From positions 496,001-560,000 of the forward strand of contig JAMLIC010000001.1 of the NCBI GenBank assembly GCA_023954375.1: a DNA stretch of 64,000 nucleotides. Direction: 5' to 3'. Below the pieces are notes generated by a model, which was not told where the DNA came from, made no database searches, and saw only the letters and a list, made by a program, of their open reading frames with translations. This DNA is from Planctomycetota bacterium (GTDB lineage: Bacteria > Planctomycetota > J058). Below, piece after piece: positions 50,569 through 59,660 of the stretch. The position numbers and the translations under genes are program-made. Numbering within the stretch: the first letter of the stretch is position 1; each line of letters starts with the position of its first letter.

Positions 50569-51495
50569 TCAACCGCGCGCGACGAACGGCCCCGCCTGGC
50601 TGTAGCGCCCCGGCAGGGGCCGCCCGAGCACCCCCGCGATCGCCTGCGCCGCGGCCCTCACCGCCTCGAGGTCCACGCCGGTCTCGATCCCCAGGCCGTG
50701 GAGCATGTAGAGCAGGTCGCACGTGTCGAGGTTGCCCGAGGCGCCGACCGCGTAGGGGCAGCCGCCGAGGCCGCCGGCGCTGGCGTCGAAGGTGGTGACG
50801 CCGGCGAGGAGCCCGGCCAGGACGTTCGCCAGGGCGGTGCCGCGCGTGTCGTGGAAGTGGAGCGCCAGGCGCTCGAGCGGCGCGGCCGCCGCGACGACCT
50901 CCACGACCCGCTCGACCTCGCCCGGCGTGGCCACGCCGATCGTGTCGCCGAGGCTCACCTCGTCGACGCCCATGGCCACGAGGTCACCGGCGAGCGTCCG
51001 GGCGCGCGCCGGGTCGACCGCGCCCTCGTAGGGGCAGCCCCACACCACCGACAGGTAGCCGCGCACCCACAGCCCGGCCGCGCGCGCGCGCTCGACCACG
51101 GGCCGCAGGCCGGCCAGCACCTCGGCCACCGACGCGTTCTGGTTCTTGCGCGAGAAGCCCTCGGTCACCGCGGCGAAGACGGCCACCGCGTCGCAGCCCC
51201 GCTCGAGCGCGCGGTCGAGGCCCTTCTCGTTGGGCACGAGCACCGGGTAGCGCGTCCCCGGGCGCCGCGCGAGGGCCTGCATCAGGTCGGCCGCATCGGC
51301 GAGCTGCGGGACCCACTTCGGGTGGACGAAGCTCGTCGCCTCCACCCAGCGCAGCCCCGCGGCCGCGAGCGCCTCGACGAAGGCGCGCTTCGCCGCGAGC
51401 GGCACGGCGGTGGGCTCGTTCTGCAGGCCGTCGCGAGGCCCGACCTCGTAGACGGTCACGGCGCGCGGCAGGCGCTCGGCCGTGAGCACCGCCAT
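50569..51495 (-). CDS. Hydroxymethylglutaryl-CoA lyase
   Basis: A 308-residue TIM-barrel lyase that cleaves HMG-CoA to acetoacetate and acetyl-CoA in the last step of leucine degradation. Catalytic-site landmarks: EVGPRDGLQNE near the N-terminus, HFHDTRGTALAN (metal His pair) and the signature loop GGLGGCPYAVGASGNLDT with the active-site Cys. The ATG overlaps the stop of the hydratase by one base (TGATG). The carboxylase genes of the pathway are not in the window. Confidence 0.95.
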   Translation of the reverse strand: MAVLTAERLPRAVTVYEVGPRDGLQNEPTAVPLAAKRAFVEALAAAGLRWVEATSFVHPKWVPQLADAADLMQALARRPGTRYPVLVPNEKGLDRALERGCDAVAVFAAVTEGFSRKNQNASVAEVLAGLRPVVERARAAGLWVRGYLSVVWGCPYEGAVDPARARTLAGDLVAMGVDEVSLGDTIGVATPGEVERVVEVVAAAAPLERLALHFHDTRGTALANVLAGLLAGVTTFDASAGGLGGCPYAVGASGNLDTCDLLYMLHGLGIETGVDLEAVRAAAQAIAGVLGRPLPGRYSQAGPFVARG

Positions 51496-52343
51496 CAGTC
51501 CTCCTCCTCGCCCTCGTCCTCGGGCGTCGGGAAGTGGTCCTCGGAGGGGTCGTCGCGGCGCGCGACCCACGCCGGCGGCCGCTTCTCCAGGAACGCGGTC
51601 ATCCCCTCGCGCGCCTCGGGCGTGGCCCGGCGGGCCGCGATCTGCTCCGCCGTCCAGGCGTCGACCTGGTCCTCGGACAGCGTCGGGACGACGCGCACCA
51701 GCTCCTTGGCCGCCCGCACCGCGTCGGGGCCGCTCGTGCGCACCTCGGCGATCACCTCCTCGATCGCGAGGTCGAGCGCCTCCGCGTCGGGGACGACGCG
51801 CGCGACGAGGCCGATGCGCTCGGCGAAGGCCGCGTCGAAGCGCTGGCCGGTGACGAACAGCGCCCGCGCCCGCCCGACGCCGACCTTCTCGATCACGTGC
51901 GGCGAGATCACGGCCGGGATCAGGCCGAGCTTCACCTCGGACAGGCCGAAGCGGGCCCGCTCCGAGGCGACCGCGATGTCGCACGCCGCCACGAGCCCCA
52001 TGCCGCCGCCGACCGCGGCCCCGTGCACGCGCGCGACGGTCACCTTGGGCGAGTGGGCGAGCGCGCGCAGCATGCCGGCGAGGCGGGCCGCGTCCTGGCT
52101 GTTCTGCTCGGGCGTCCACGTGGCGGCGCGCCGCATCCAGTCCAGGTCCGCCCCCGCGGAGAAGCTGCGGCCCCGCCCGCCGAGGACGATCACCCGGACG
52201 CGGGGGTGCTGGTTTGCCTCGTCGACGGCCGCGGCCAGGGCGGCGATCACCTCGTCGTCGAACGCGTTGTGCACGTCCGGCCGGTCGAGCCAGATCCGCG
52301 CCACGTCCCGCGTCCGCTCGAGCTTGACCTTCTTGGTCGGCAT
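51495..52343 (-). CDS. Enoyl-CoA hydratase, probably methylglutaconyl-CoA hydratase
   Basis: A 282-residue crotonase-fold enzyme: oxyanion-hole segments GGRGRSFSAGADLDWM and VHGAAVGGGMGLVAACD, and the GLSEVKLGLIPAVISPHVI region with the catalytic Glu. Its co-transcription with HMG-CoA lyase points to the leucine pathway step that hydrates 3-methylglutaconyl-CoA to HMG-CoA. The C-terminal ~25 residues are an acidic tail. GAGGAG lies six bases before the ATG. The exact substrate is inferred from context. Confidence 0.9.
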   Translation of the reverse strand: MPTKKVKLERTRDVARIWLDRPDVHNAFDDEVIAALAAAVDEANQHPRVRVIVLGGRGRSFSAGADLDWMRRAATWTPEQNSQDAARLAGMLRALAHSPKVTVARVHGAAVGGGMGLVAACDIAVASERARFGLSEVKLGLIPAVISPHVIEKVGVGRARALFVTGQRFDAAFAERIGLVARVVPDAEALDLAIEEVIAEVRTSGPDAVRAAKELVRVVPTLSEDQVDAWTAEQIAARRATPEAREGMTAFLEKRPPAWVARRDDPSEDHFPTPEDEGEEED

Positions 52344-52461
52344 GGGCGCTCCTCGCGAGGCGCATTCGACTCGCCCCCGCCCCCCGGCGCAACGGGCCTG
52401 CGCCGTTCGCGGACCCACCCCTTCAAGCTCCTGCGCCGCCCTGGTACCGTCCAGGGGCACG

Positions 52462-53475
52462 ATGCCCGACCCCGTCGCCCCCCTCATCGTCCGCGGCCTC
52501 GTCCGGCGCGCCCTCCCCTGGGCCGCGGCCGCGGTCGTGGTCGGCGGCGGGGCCCGCCTGGCGCACGACCAGGTGCGGCTCGCGGGCGTGTCCCAGCAGG
52601 CGGCCAGCCTCGAGGGGCGGCTCTCGCAGCAGGCGGGCGAGGCCCAGCGGGCCGCCCGGCTCGAGCTCGACCTCGCCGTCCTGCGCGAGGACGCCCGCGC
52701 GCGGGAGGACCAGCTCGCGCGCGCCCGCGCGCGCGTGGGCGACCTCGAGGTCGCCGTCGAGGAGGCCGCGGCCGCCCTCGCGGCGCTCGAGGCCGCGCGC
52801 GACGAGGCCCGCGCGCGGGCCGAGGCGCACGGGGGGGCGCTCGGGGAGGCCCGGCGCGACCTCGCCGCGCGCGAGGCCGACCTCGGCCAGGCGCGGCGCG
52901 AGCTGGACGCGCGCACGCGGCTCCTCCGCGAGGTCGAGGCCGCCGCGGCCGAGCAGGCCCGCGAGCTCGGCCGCGTCCGCGGGGCGCTCATGTCCACCGA
53001 GGCGGCGCTCGAGGTCGCCACGCAGCGGGGCGCGGCGCTCGAGGCCGACCTGACCGCCGAGCGCCGGCTTGCGCGCGAGCGCGCCGAGGCGGTGGCGACC
53101 CTGCACGACAAGCTGGGCGAGGCCGAGGCCGCCCTGCGTGAGGTCGACGCGCGCGCCCGGCGGGACGCCGAGCGCCTGGCGCGGCTGGCCCGCGCCGGCG
53201 TCAACGTCGCGCGCCTCACCGGCGAGCGCCCCATGCCCGACGTCCGCGCCCTCGTCGTGCAGGTCGACCTCGACGTCGTGCCGCCCCTGGTCGTCTTCGA
53301 CGCGGGCGACGGGGCCGGCGTCGAGCGCGGCGACGTCCTCGTCGTGCGCCGCGACGGCAACGAGGTCGCCCGCCTCGAGGTCGACGAGGTCCGGGGCCAC
53401 TACTCCGCCGCGCGCGTCGTCCGCGCCCAGCGCGGGGTGCGCGTGCGGCCGGGCGACCAGGTTCGCACCCCTTGA
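52462..53475 (+). CDS. Membrane-anchored coiled-coil protein with C-terminal beta domain
   Basis: A 337-residue protein: an N-terminal transmembrane helix (ALPWAAAAVVVGGGARLAH), ~220 residues of heptad-rich Ala/Glu/Arg/Leu coiled coil, and a C-terminal ~75-residue beta domain (VRALVVQVDLDVVPPLVVFDAGDGAGVERGDVLVVRRDGNEVARLEV) resembling the FlgT C-terminal or similar small beta domains. It should span the membrane with the coil in the periplasm or cytoplasm. A TACCGT -10-like element lies 11 bases before the ATG. Function unknown. Confidence 0.75.
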   Translation: MPDPVAPLIVRGLVRRALPWAAAAVVVGGGARLAHDQVRLAGVSQQAASLEGRLSQQAGEAQRAARLELDLAVLREDARAREDQLARARARVGDLEVAVEEAAAALAALEAARDEARARAEAHGGALGEARRDLAAREADLGQARRELDARTRLLREVEAAAAEQARELGRVRGALMSTEAALEVATQRGAALEADLTAERRLARERAEAVATLHDKLGEAEAALREVDARARRDAERLARLARAGVNVARLTGERPMPDVRALVVQVDLDVVPPLVVFDAGDGAGVERGDVLVVRRDGNEVARLEVDEVRGHYSAARVVRAQRGVRVRPGDQVRTP

Positions 53476-53552
53476 TCGACGGCTGCGGCCGGGATGCACG
53501 TCGGTCCCGAGATCTCGCGGCCGCCCCCTGAGACGTCGTGCTTCGCACGACG
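53474..53552 (+). repeat. GATCG...GGCTGCGGC element with TTC-loop hairpin (copy 1)
   Basis: The word GATCGACGGCTGCGGCCG begins at the end of the coiled-coil gene (its stop is TGA at 53473-53475), followed by a perfect 8-bp stem with loop TTC (53534-53552). The same design recurs at 58912 and 59361, and a half-copy without hairpin at 54031-54061. Each begins a few bases after a gene end, so they may act as terminators. Confidence 0.6.
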
Positions 53553-53607
53553 GGGCGATGCGGCGCGCGCGCGGGTCGTCGGTGTGGCCCGCCTCCGCAA
53601 GCTCCGT

Positions 53608-53672
53608 CCCGCGGCTGCGGTGCCGCAGGCCATGCGAAGCCCCTATCGCTCGCGGCCGTCCGCAGCCGCGGG
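53608..53672. repeat. Perfect 13-bp inverted repeat in the spacer before mtnP
   Basis: 53608-53620 is complementary to 53660-53672 (CCCGCGGCTGCGG). The 39-base loop holds nothing recognised. The spacer 53476-54144 otherwise has no supported gene. Confidence 0.7.
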
Positions 53673-53961
53673 CCTCCCGCTCGCTCCGGCGGCCCACCGG
53701 GGATCCGGCGATCGATACGACCCGCGCGCGCGCGCCGCCTCGCCTCGGCCTCCGCGGCCTCGCCCCGCTCGTTGCTCCGTTCCACCCGCGGCCACGCCGG
53801 CGGGACCGCGAGGTCGCAGAGAGCTCGAGCACATTTCCTCCCGCTGCATGTGCGCGATCCGCCAAAGCGAGCGATGGGGAGGCGCGGAACGGGCCAAACA
53901 CCGTCGCCCGGGCACTCACGCCGATCGCGCCCCCCTCGCGAGCGCATCACTCATCGCAGGT

Positions 53962-54007
53962 CTGAGCTCGAGAGAGAAATCGCGCAGCGATTTCTTCTCG
54001 AGCTCAG
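53962..54007. repeat. Long hairpin, 21-22-base near-perfect arms
   Basis: A 22-base arm at 53962-53983 and a 21-base arm at 53987-54007 pair with one bulge. It lies about 140 bases before the mtnP start and is locally AT-richer than its surroundings. Confidence 0.75.
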
Positions 54008-54144
54008 AGCACGCGCACAGGCCCGGCGTGATCCGACGGCTGCGGCCGCGGCTGCACGTCAAATGGTCATCATGCTCAGGGCGGGCCGCGCGTTGCCGCC
54101 TCCCCCGCCCTCCCTTACGATCCCCGCCCCACAGGAGCGTCCCC

Positions 54145-55005
54145 ATGGAGCTGACGGGCGTCATCGGCGGCAGCGGGCTCTACGAGCTGCCCGGGTTCAC
54201 GGTCTCGGAGCGGCGGGCGGTCGACACGCCCTTCGGCCCGCCGTCGGACGAGCTCGTCGTGGGCGAGCTCGAGGGGCGCCCGGTGGCCTTCCTCCCCCGC
54301 CACGGCCGCGACCACCGCTTCAGCCCGAGCCAGGTGAACTACCGGGCGAACATCTTCGCCCTGAAGCTCCTCGGCGCGACGCGCGTGATCTCGGTCTCGG
54401 CGGTCGGCAGCATGAAGGAGGAGATCCACCCCGGCGACGTGGTCCTGATCGACCAGTTCATCGACCGGACCCTCGGGCGCCCGCGCACCTTCTTCGACGA
54501 GGGCGTCGCGGCGCACGTGGGCTTCGCCGACCCGATCTGCGAGGAGCTGCGCCAGACCCTCAAGGCGGCCGTGCAGAAGGTGGGGGTGCGCTGCCACGAC
54601 GGCGGCACCTACGTGTGCATCGAGGGGCCGCAGTTCTCGACGCGCGCCGAGTCGCGCGTGTTCCGCTCCTGGGGCGCCTCCGTGATCGGCATGACCAACC
54701 TGCCGGAGGCGCGCCTCGCCCGGGAGGCGGAGCTGAGCTACGCCACGATCGCCCTCGCCACCGACTACGACTGCTGGCACGAGGAGGCCGAGGACGTGTC
54801 GGTCGAGGCCGTCGTGGCGACGCTCCACAAGAACGTCGACAACGCCCGGCGGATCATCCGCGAGGCGATCCTCTCCCTGCCGCCCGCGTGCACGAGCCCC
54901 GCCCGGCAGGCGCTCACGAACGCGATCATGACCCGGCGCGAGGCGATCTCGCCCGAGGCGATGACGCGGCTCGGGCCGCTGATCGGCCGCGCCCTGGAGC
55001 GGTGA
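54145..55005 (+). CDS. mtnP: S-methyl-5'-thioadenosine phosphorylase
   Basis: A 286-residue purine-nucleoside-phosphorylase-type enzyme that cleaves methylthioadenosine in methionine salvage and polyamine metabolism. GVIGGSGLYELPG and FLPRHGRDHRFSPSQVNYRANIFALKLLGATRVISVSAVGSM at the phosphate and active-site loops, YVCIEGPQFSTRAESR, and the base-binding TNLPEARLAREAELSYATIALATDYDCW are all present. The start ATG has CAGGAG just upstream and a TACGAT -10-like element before it. The stop overlaps the Nudix start. Confidence 0.96.
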   Translation: MELTGVIGGSGLYELPGFTVSERRAVDTPFGPPSDELVVGELEGRPVAFLPRHGRDHRFSPSQVNYRANIFALKLLGATRVISVSAVGSMKEEIHPGDVVLIDQFIDRTLGRPRTFFDEGVAAHVGFADPICEELRQTLKAAVQKVGVRCHDGGTYVCIEGPQFSTRAESRVFRSWGASVIGMTNLPEARLAREAELSYATIALATDYDCWHEEAEDVSVEAVVATLHKNVDNARRIIREAILSLPPACTSPARQALTNAIMTRREAISPEAMTRLGPLIGRALER

Positions 55006-55517
55006 GCGTGGCCCGCGAGCGCCACGCGCACTGCCACTTCTGCGGCGCCGCCTACGACCCCGGCCAGGCCTGGCCGCGCGAGTGCGCGGCCTGCGGCGGG
55101 ACGACCTGGCGCAACCCGATCCCGGTCGCGGTGCTCCTCCTGCCGGTCGACGACGGGCTGCTCCTCATCCGCCGCGGCGTCGAGCCGTGCAAGGGGCAGC
55201 TCGCCCTGCCGGGCGGCTACGTCGACCTGGGCGAGAGCTGGCAGCAGGCCGCCGCGCGCGAGCTGCGCGAGGAGACCGGCGTCGTGGTCGCCGCGCACGA
55301 GGTGCGCCACGTCGCCACCCACAGCCCGCCCGACGGCCGCACGGTGCTGATCTTCGGCCGCGCGGCCCGCCGCGCCCGCGCGTCGCTCGGCCCGCTCCGC
55401 CCCGGCCCGGAGGCGCTCGAGCTCGTCGTGGGCACGAGCAGCGAGGACGTCGCCTTCCCGCTCCACGCGCAGGTGATCGACGCCTTCTTCGCCCGGCAGA
55501 CGCACCCCGACGCCTGA
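55002..55517 (+). CDS. Zinc-ribbon Nudix hydrolase (NADH-pyrophosphatase-like)
   Basis: A 171-residue protein with an N-terminal four-Cys ribbon (CHFCG and CAACG) and a Nudix box GGYVDLGESWQQAAARELREETGV. The family includes NudC-like and ADP-ribose/NAD pyrophosphatases. The GTG at 55002 overlaps the mtnP stop; the next GTG at 55008 is an alternative. Shared operon with mtnP suggests nucleoside/nucleotide salvage, as an inference. Confidence 0.88.
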   Translation: MSVARERHAHCHFCGAAYDPGQAWPRECAACGGTTWRNPIPVAVLLLPVDDGLLLIRRGVEPCKGQLALPGGYVDLGESWQQAAARELREETGVVVAAHEVRHVATHSPPDGRTVLIFGRAARRARASLGPLRPGPEALELVVGTSSEDVAFPLHAQVIDAFFARQTHPDA

Positions 55518-55541
55518 CCCCACCCGTCGACCGGCGAGCTA

Positions 55542-55547
55542 TACACT
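55542..55547 (+). promoter_or_regulatory. -10-like TACACT nine bases before the start at 55557
   Basis: Within GCTATACACT. No ribosome-binding sequence lies between it and the GTG. The same TACACT stands six bases before the start of the paralogous kinase gene at 63367. Confidence 0.45.
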
Positions 55548-55556
55548 GGGGCGGCC

Positions 55557-58500
55557 GTGCCTGACCCCGCCCGAGAGCCGGCCGACGACGCGACCCGCTG
55601 GGACACGCCGACGCGGGCCGGTGACTCCCCCGGGACGTCGCGCTGGGACGCCGCCCCTCCGCCGGCCGCCCCCGACGACGCGACCTGCTGGGACGGGGTC
55701 CCCGGCGCGCCCTCGCCGTCCGCGCCGCCCGCGTCCGCGGACGCCACGCACTGGACCCAGGCGCCCGGCGGCGGTCCGGGCGCCGCGCCGGCCGCGCCGG
55801 CGCCCGACGCCACCTGCTGGACGGGCGCCCCGGGGCCCGCGGCGACGCCGCCCGGCGCCGCCGAGGTCACGTTCTGGGGCCAGGGCGCCGCTGCGCCGGC
55901 GGCGCCGGCCCGGGCCGACGACGACCGCACGCGCTGGGAGCCCGACCGGCCCTCGCCCCCGGCGCGCGAGTCGGTGACGACCGACCGCTGGCCGGAGGTC
56001 ATCCCCCTCCCGACGGCCGACGACGACGTGACGCGCATGTCCCTGGCGGGCGCGCGCCCGGCCGCGCCCATCCCGCCGCGGGCCGCGCGGGCGGCGCCGC
56101 CCGCCCACGCCGCCCCGCCCCCGGCGGAGCGCGCCACGGTCCAGGCGGCGCCGGCGGACGCCGGTCGTCGCGGCGGCGCTCGCGCTCGCCGGCCTCGGCG
56201 CCTGGGCGGCGGTGGCCGTCCAGGCGCGCCTCGCCACCGCCGAGCAGGTGGCCGCGGCGCGCGCGGCGCTGACGGCCGCGGGCCGCACGCCGGGCGCCGA
56301 CCTCGAGGCCTGCTCGCGGCGGCCGCGGCCCACCGGGCGGCGGTCGCGGCCCTCGAGCGCCTCCCGCCGGACCAGGCCGAGGCCTTGCGCGGCGAGGCGG
56401 GCGCCGACGAGCGGCGGGTGCGCGTGCTGGCGCGGCTGGTGCCGGCCCTCCTCGCCGCCGGCCGGGCCGCCGAGGCGGCCCTGCCGGCGCGCGAGTGGCT
56501 GGCGCTCGCCCCGACCGGCCCCGCCCACGCCGGGCTCCTGGCGGCGCTCCGGGCGACGCCGGCGCATCGCGAAGAGGCCCATCGCCTGGCGACGACCGCC
56601 GCCGCGGCCGCGCGCGACCCCGACGTCCTCCGCGCCTGCGCCGAGGCGCTGCTGGCGCTGCACCGCCCGATCGACGCCGCCGACGCGCTGGCCGGGGCGG
56701 ACCGGCCCGACCTCGTCTTGTTGCGCGCGCGGGCGCGCCTGGCCGCGGGCGCGGCCGCCGACGCCGCCGCGGACGCGCAGGCGGCGCCCGGGGCGGACGA
56801 CGTCGGGCGGGCGGTCGTCCTCGCGCATGCGCGCCTCGCCGCCGACGACGCGGCCGGCGCGCTCGCCGCGCTCGACGACGTCGCGCGCGAGGGTCCGGCG
56901 CGCGCCGCCTGGCACGCCGCGCGCGGCGCCGCGCCTGGAGGCGGCCAGGCGCCCGCGGCCTCCGCCGCCGCCTTCGCCGCCGCCCACGACGCGGGCGACG
57001 ACCCGGACGTCCTCGCCGAGCGCGGGCGCCTCCACCTCCGGCGCGGGCGCCAGGCCGAGGCGCTGGCCGACCTCGAGCGCGCCCCCGGCGCGGCCGCCCC
57101 CTCGACGCGGCCGTCGCGCGCTGGTGCGGCGGCGGCGAGGACGAGGCGCTCGCGGACGCCCTCGACGCCGTCGAGGCGGCCGCCCGCGCCTTCGAGGCCA
57201 CGCCCGCCGTGGCCCGCGCGGCAGCGCGCCGCTGGCGCGCTGGCTCGCGCTCGCCCGCGGCGAGGACGCCCGCCCGCACACGTCGACCGCGCGCACCGCG
57301 ACCCCGAGGGCTGTGGCTCGCGGCCGCGGCGACCGGCGGGCCGAGGGCCCGCGGCCGCGCTCGCGCTGCCCGAGGCCGACGACGCGGCCCGAGGGCGCGG
57401 CCGAGCGCGACCGGACCTCGCCGCCCTGCGCGCCGGCGCGCTCCTGGACCTCGGCCGCCGCGACGACGCGCGGGCCGCCCTGCCGCGCCTGGCGGTCGCC
57501 GCCGCGCCGACCTCGAGCGCCGCCTCCTCCCGCGCCACGCGCTCGAGGCCGAGGTCGCCGCCGCCGACGGACAGGCGGTCGTCGTGCGCGTCGCCGCGGC
57601 GCGCCGCGCGCTGCCCACGCCCTCGACGGCCCCCACGGGCGCGGCGGCGCTGGTGGCGGCCCTCTACCGGCAGGGCCGCCTCCTCGTGGCGGCCTGCGAG
57701 CGCGACGAGGCGGCCCGGCGGCGCGCCGCCCGGGCGCTGACGCGCGCCGCGGCCCTCGACCCCGACCACGCGCTGGCGCACGCCGTCGCCGCCCGCCTCC
57801 TGGACGACCGCCCGGCGGCCGCCCGGGCGATCGAGCGCTGGCCCGGGGTCACGGCCGTGCGCTGGCAGCGGTTCGCCGCGCGGTTCGCGCGCGGCGAGCA
57901 CGAGGACCTGCTCGAGGACGCCGCCGCCCTCCACGCGGCCGACCCGGACCAGGAGCACCCGCGGGGGGTCCTGGCCGTGCTGCGCGCGGGGCAGGGCGAC
58001 CTGGCCGGCGCCTGGGCGGTCGTCGCGCCCGTCGTCGACGCCGACTCGCCGCCCCCGCGGCTCCTCGACGTCGCCCTGCAGGTCGCGACGGGGCGCCGTG
58101 ACGCCGTGGGCGCGGAGCAGGTGCGGCGGCGGATCGAGGCGATGGAGGCCGCGCGCGCGGTCGCCGCCGCCCTGCGGCACGAGGTCTGGGCGGCGGGCGA
58201 CCTCGCGGGCCTCGAGCGCCGGTGGCGGGACCTGCCGCGGGACGGCGAGTACTGGGCGTTCCGGGCCGAGCTCGCGCTCCAGGCCAGCGTCCCCCGCGAC
58301 GCGCTCGTGAGCTTCGGTCGGTACCTCCTGGTGGCGTCCCCGGACGCCCCGCCGCCGGCGCCGGCGCCGTTCCTCATGGTGGCGCACTCGTACGGGTTCA
58401 ACCCGCTCCAGCGGCGCGAGGTCGTCGAGGAGGACCTCGCCGCCGCCGCCCGCGAGGCGCCGCTCGACCCGGCGCCGCGCCTGGCGCTGGCCGCCTACCT

Positions 58501-58909
58501 GTCGAGCGCGGCGCATCGCGCGGAGGTCGACGCCGACGAGCGCGCCGCCCTCGCCCAGGCCGCGGCCGCCCAGGCCGCCCACGCCGCCGCCCTGGACGCG
58601 GACGCCCGGCCCGGCCCCTCGCTCCTGCTCGCCTCCTGCCTGATCGACGCCGGCCACCTGGTCGAGGCGCGCGCCGCGCTCGATGTCGCCGAGGCCGCCG
58701 AGGGGCGGCGGACGGACCTGGTCGCCTTCCTGCGCGCGCGCCTCGCCGCGGCCCGGGGCGACGCGGCGGCGGCCGCCGCGGCGCTGCGCGAGCTGAACGC
58801 CGACCCCCGCACCCGCGACTCGGTCTACCGCTTCTCGGCCGACCCGGCCTTCACGCGCGTCCGCGACGACGCGCGCTTCGCGCTGCCGGCCGGCTGGCCC
58901 CCGGATTAG
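55557..58909 (+). CDS. Membrane TPR protein with [DE]xTxW repeats, multiply frameshifted (kinase-less companion)
   Basis: From GTG 55557, about 200 residues are an Ala/Pro linker carrying roughly eight short units: DATRWD, TSRWD, DATCWD, DATHWT, DATCWT, EVTFW, DRTRWE, DVTRM. Then a hydrophobic helix and ~800 residues of TPR-like helices ending SFGRYLL, HSYGFNPLQRREVV and PAFTRVRDDARFALPAGWPPD. Coding sense moves among frames: frame of 55557 to about 56160; another for the helix (about 56165-56300); back to the first until about 57105; then others until the final frame from about 57530 to 58909. It is homologous in layout and C-terminus to the kinase at 59652-63367 but has no kinase domain. 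Breaks lie in G/C runs. Function unknown. Confidence 0.8.
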
Positions 58910-58973
58910 TGTGATCGCGGCTGCGGCCGAGGATGGCGGGCGCTGCGGTGCGTCGAGGCCGACTTCGTCGGCC
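58907..58973 (+). repeat. GATCG...GGCTGCGGC element with TTC-loop hairpin (copy 2)
   Basis: Begins at the TAG stop (TAGTGTGATCGCGGCTGCGG); a perfect 7-bp stem with TTC loop is at 58957-58973. The same 14-base start (TAGTGTGATCGCGG) recurs at 59355. Confidence 0.65.
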
Positions 58974-59067
58974 CCGACCGCTCAGGCTCGGTCGGCGGCC
59001 AGGAGGCCGCCTTCCCTCGCCTTCGCGCCGCATCGCCTCGCCCTCCTCGGCCTCGCCTGAGGCTCCT

Positions 59068-59150
59068 GCTGCGAAGGCGCGGTGAGGTGTGTTCGGAGGC
59101 GGCTCGGCCGTCTGCCAGGACGGGTTCGAGGACAGGCCCTAGTCCTCCTC
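59068..59150 (+). repeat. Duplicated tail segment, copy of 59581-59663
   Basis: GCTGCGAAGGCGCGGTGAGG at 59068 and GAGGACAGGCCCTAGTC at its end match 59581-59660 almost exactly, with a few substitutions between. The second copy includes the stop codon (CTA on this strand) of the minus-strand kinase, so this first copy is a duplicated 3' flank of that gene. Confidence 0.7.
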
Positions 59151-59290
59151 TGTCAGGCTCGATCCTATCGGCTCGAGCCCGACTGTCGACTCGGAGTCGG
59201 CGAGCTGGGAGGACCCGCTGCGCGGGTCCTCCCTCGCCTTCGCTTCGCGGTGCTCGGCGCGGCGAAGCCGCGCCTGCGCCCGCTCGCGCC

Positions 59291-59355
59291 GGGCCCTTCG
59301 GGCCCGGAGTGGTCCGTCAGAGGCGAGCCGATGGACTCGCCTCTGACGGACCACT
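59291..59355. terminator. Strong hairpins between the convergent paralogues, perfect 20-bp stem
   Basis: 59308-59327 is exactly complementary to 59336-59355 with an 8-base loop; a second stem GGGCCC-TTC-GGGCCC is at 59291-59305. It sits between two convergent genes and can end transcripts from either side. Confidence 0.7.
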
Positions 59356-59431
59356 AGTGTGATCGCGGCTGCGGCGGAAGATGGCGGGCGCTGCCGTCCG
59401 CCGGTGTGTCGCGCTTCGCGCGACACACCGG
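59355..59431 (+). repeat. GATCG...GGCTGCGGC element with TTC-loop hairpin (copy 3)
   Basis: TAGTGTGATCGCGGCTGCGG at 59355, then a perfect 14-bp stem with TTC loop at 59401-59431. Offset from copy 2 is 448 bases. Confidence 0.65.
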
Positions 59432-59580
59432 CCGCTCAGGCTCGCCCTCCTCGGCCTGCTTCGGAGATTGCGCGTAAGTCGTGCTGGCGGATGAGTCCCC
59501 CGGAAGAGACCCTCGCGACCGAATCTTCTTCCGTCCGTGGCCGCGGCAGCGCCGCGTGGGGTGGCTCGCCTGACGCTCTC

Positions 59581-59660
59581 GCTGCGAAGGCGCGGTGAGG
59601 TGTGCTCGGACGCGGCTCGGCCGCCTGCCAAGACGGGTTCGAGGACAGGCCCTAGTCGTC
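59581..59660 (+). repeat. Duplicated tail segment, copy next to the kinase stop
   Basis: Matches 59068-59150. It ends inside the last codons of the kinase gene. Confidence 0.7.

Noticed and set aside
53494..54144. Upstream extension of the mtnP frame (about 217 codons)
   Set aside because: Arg/Pro/Ser-rich with no family match; the enzyme family starts at ATG 54145, which has a ribosome-binding site.
59291..59431. Terminal inverted repeats of an insertion sequence
   Set aside because: No transposase or target-site duplication; hairpins fit terminators at a convergent gene end.
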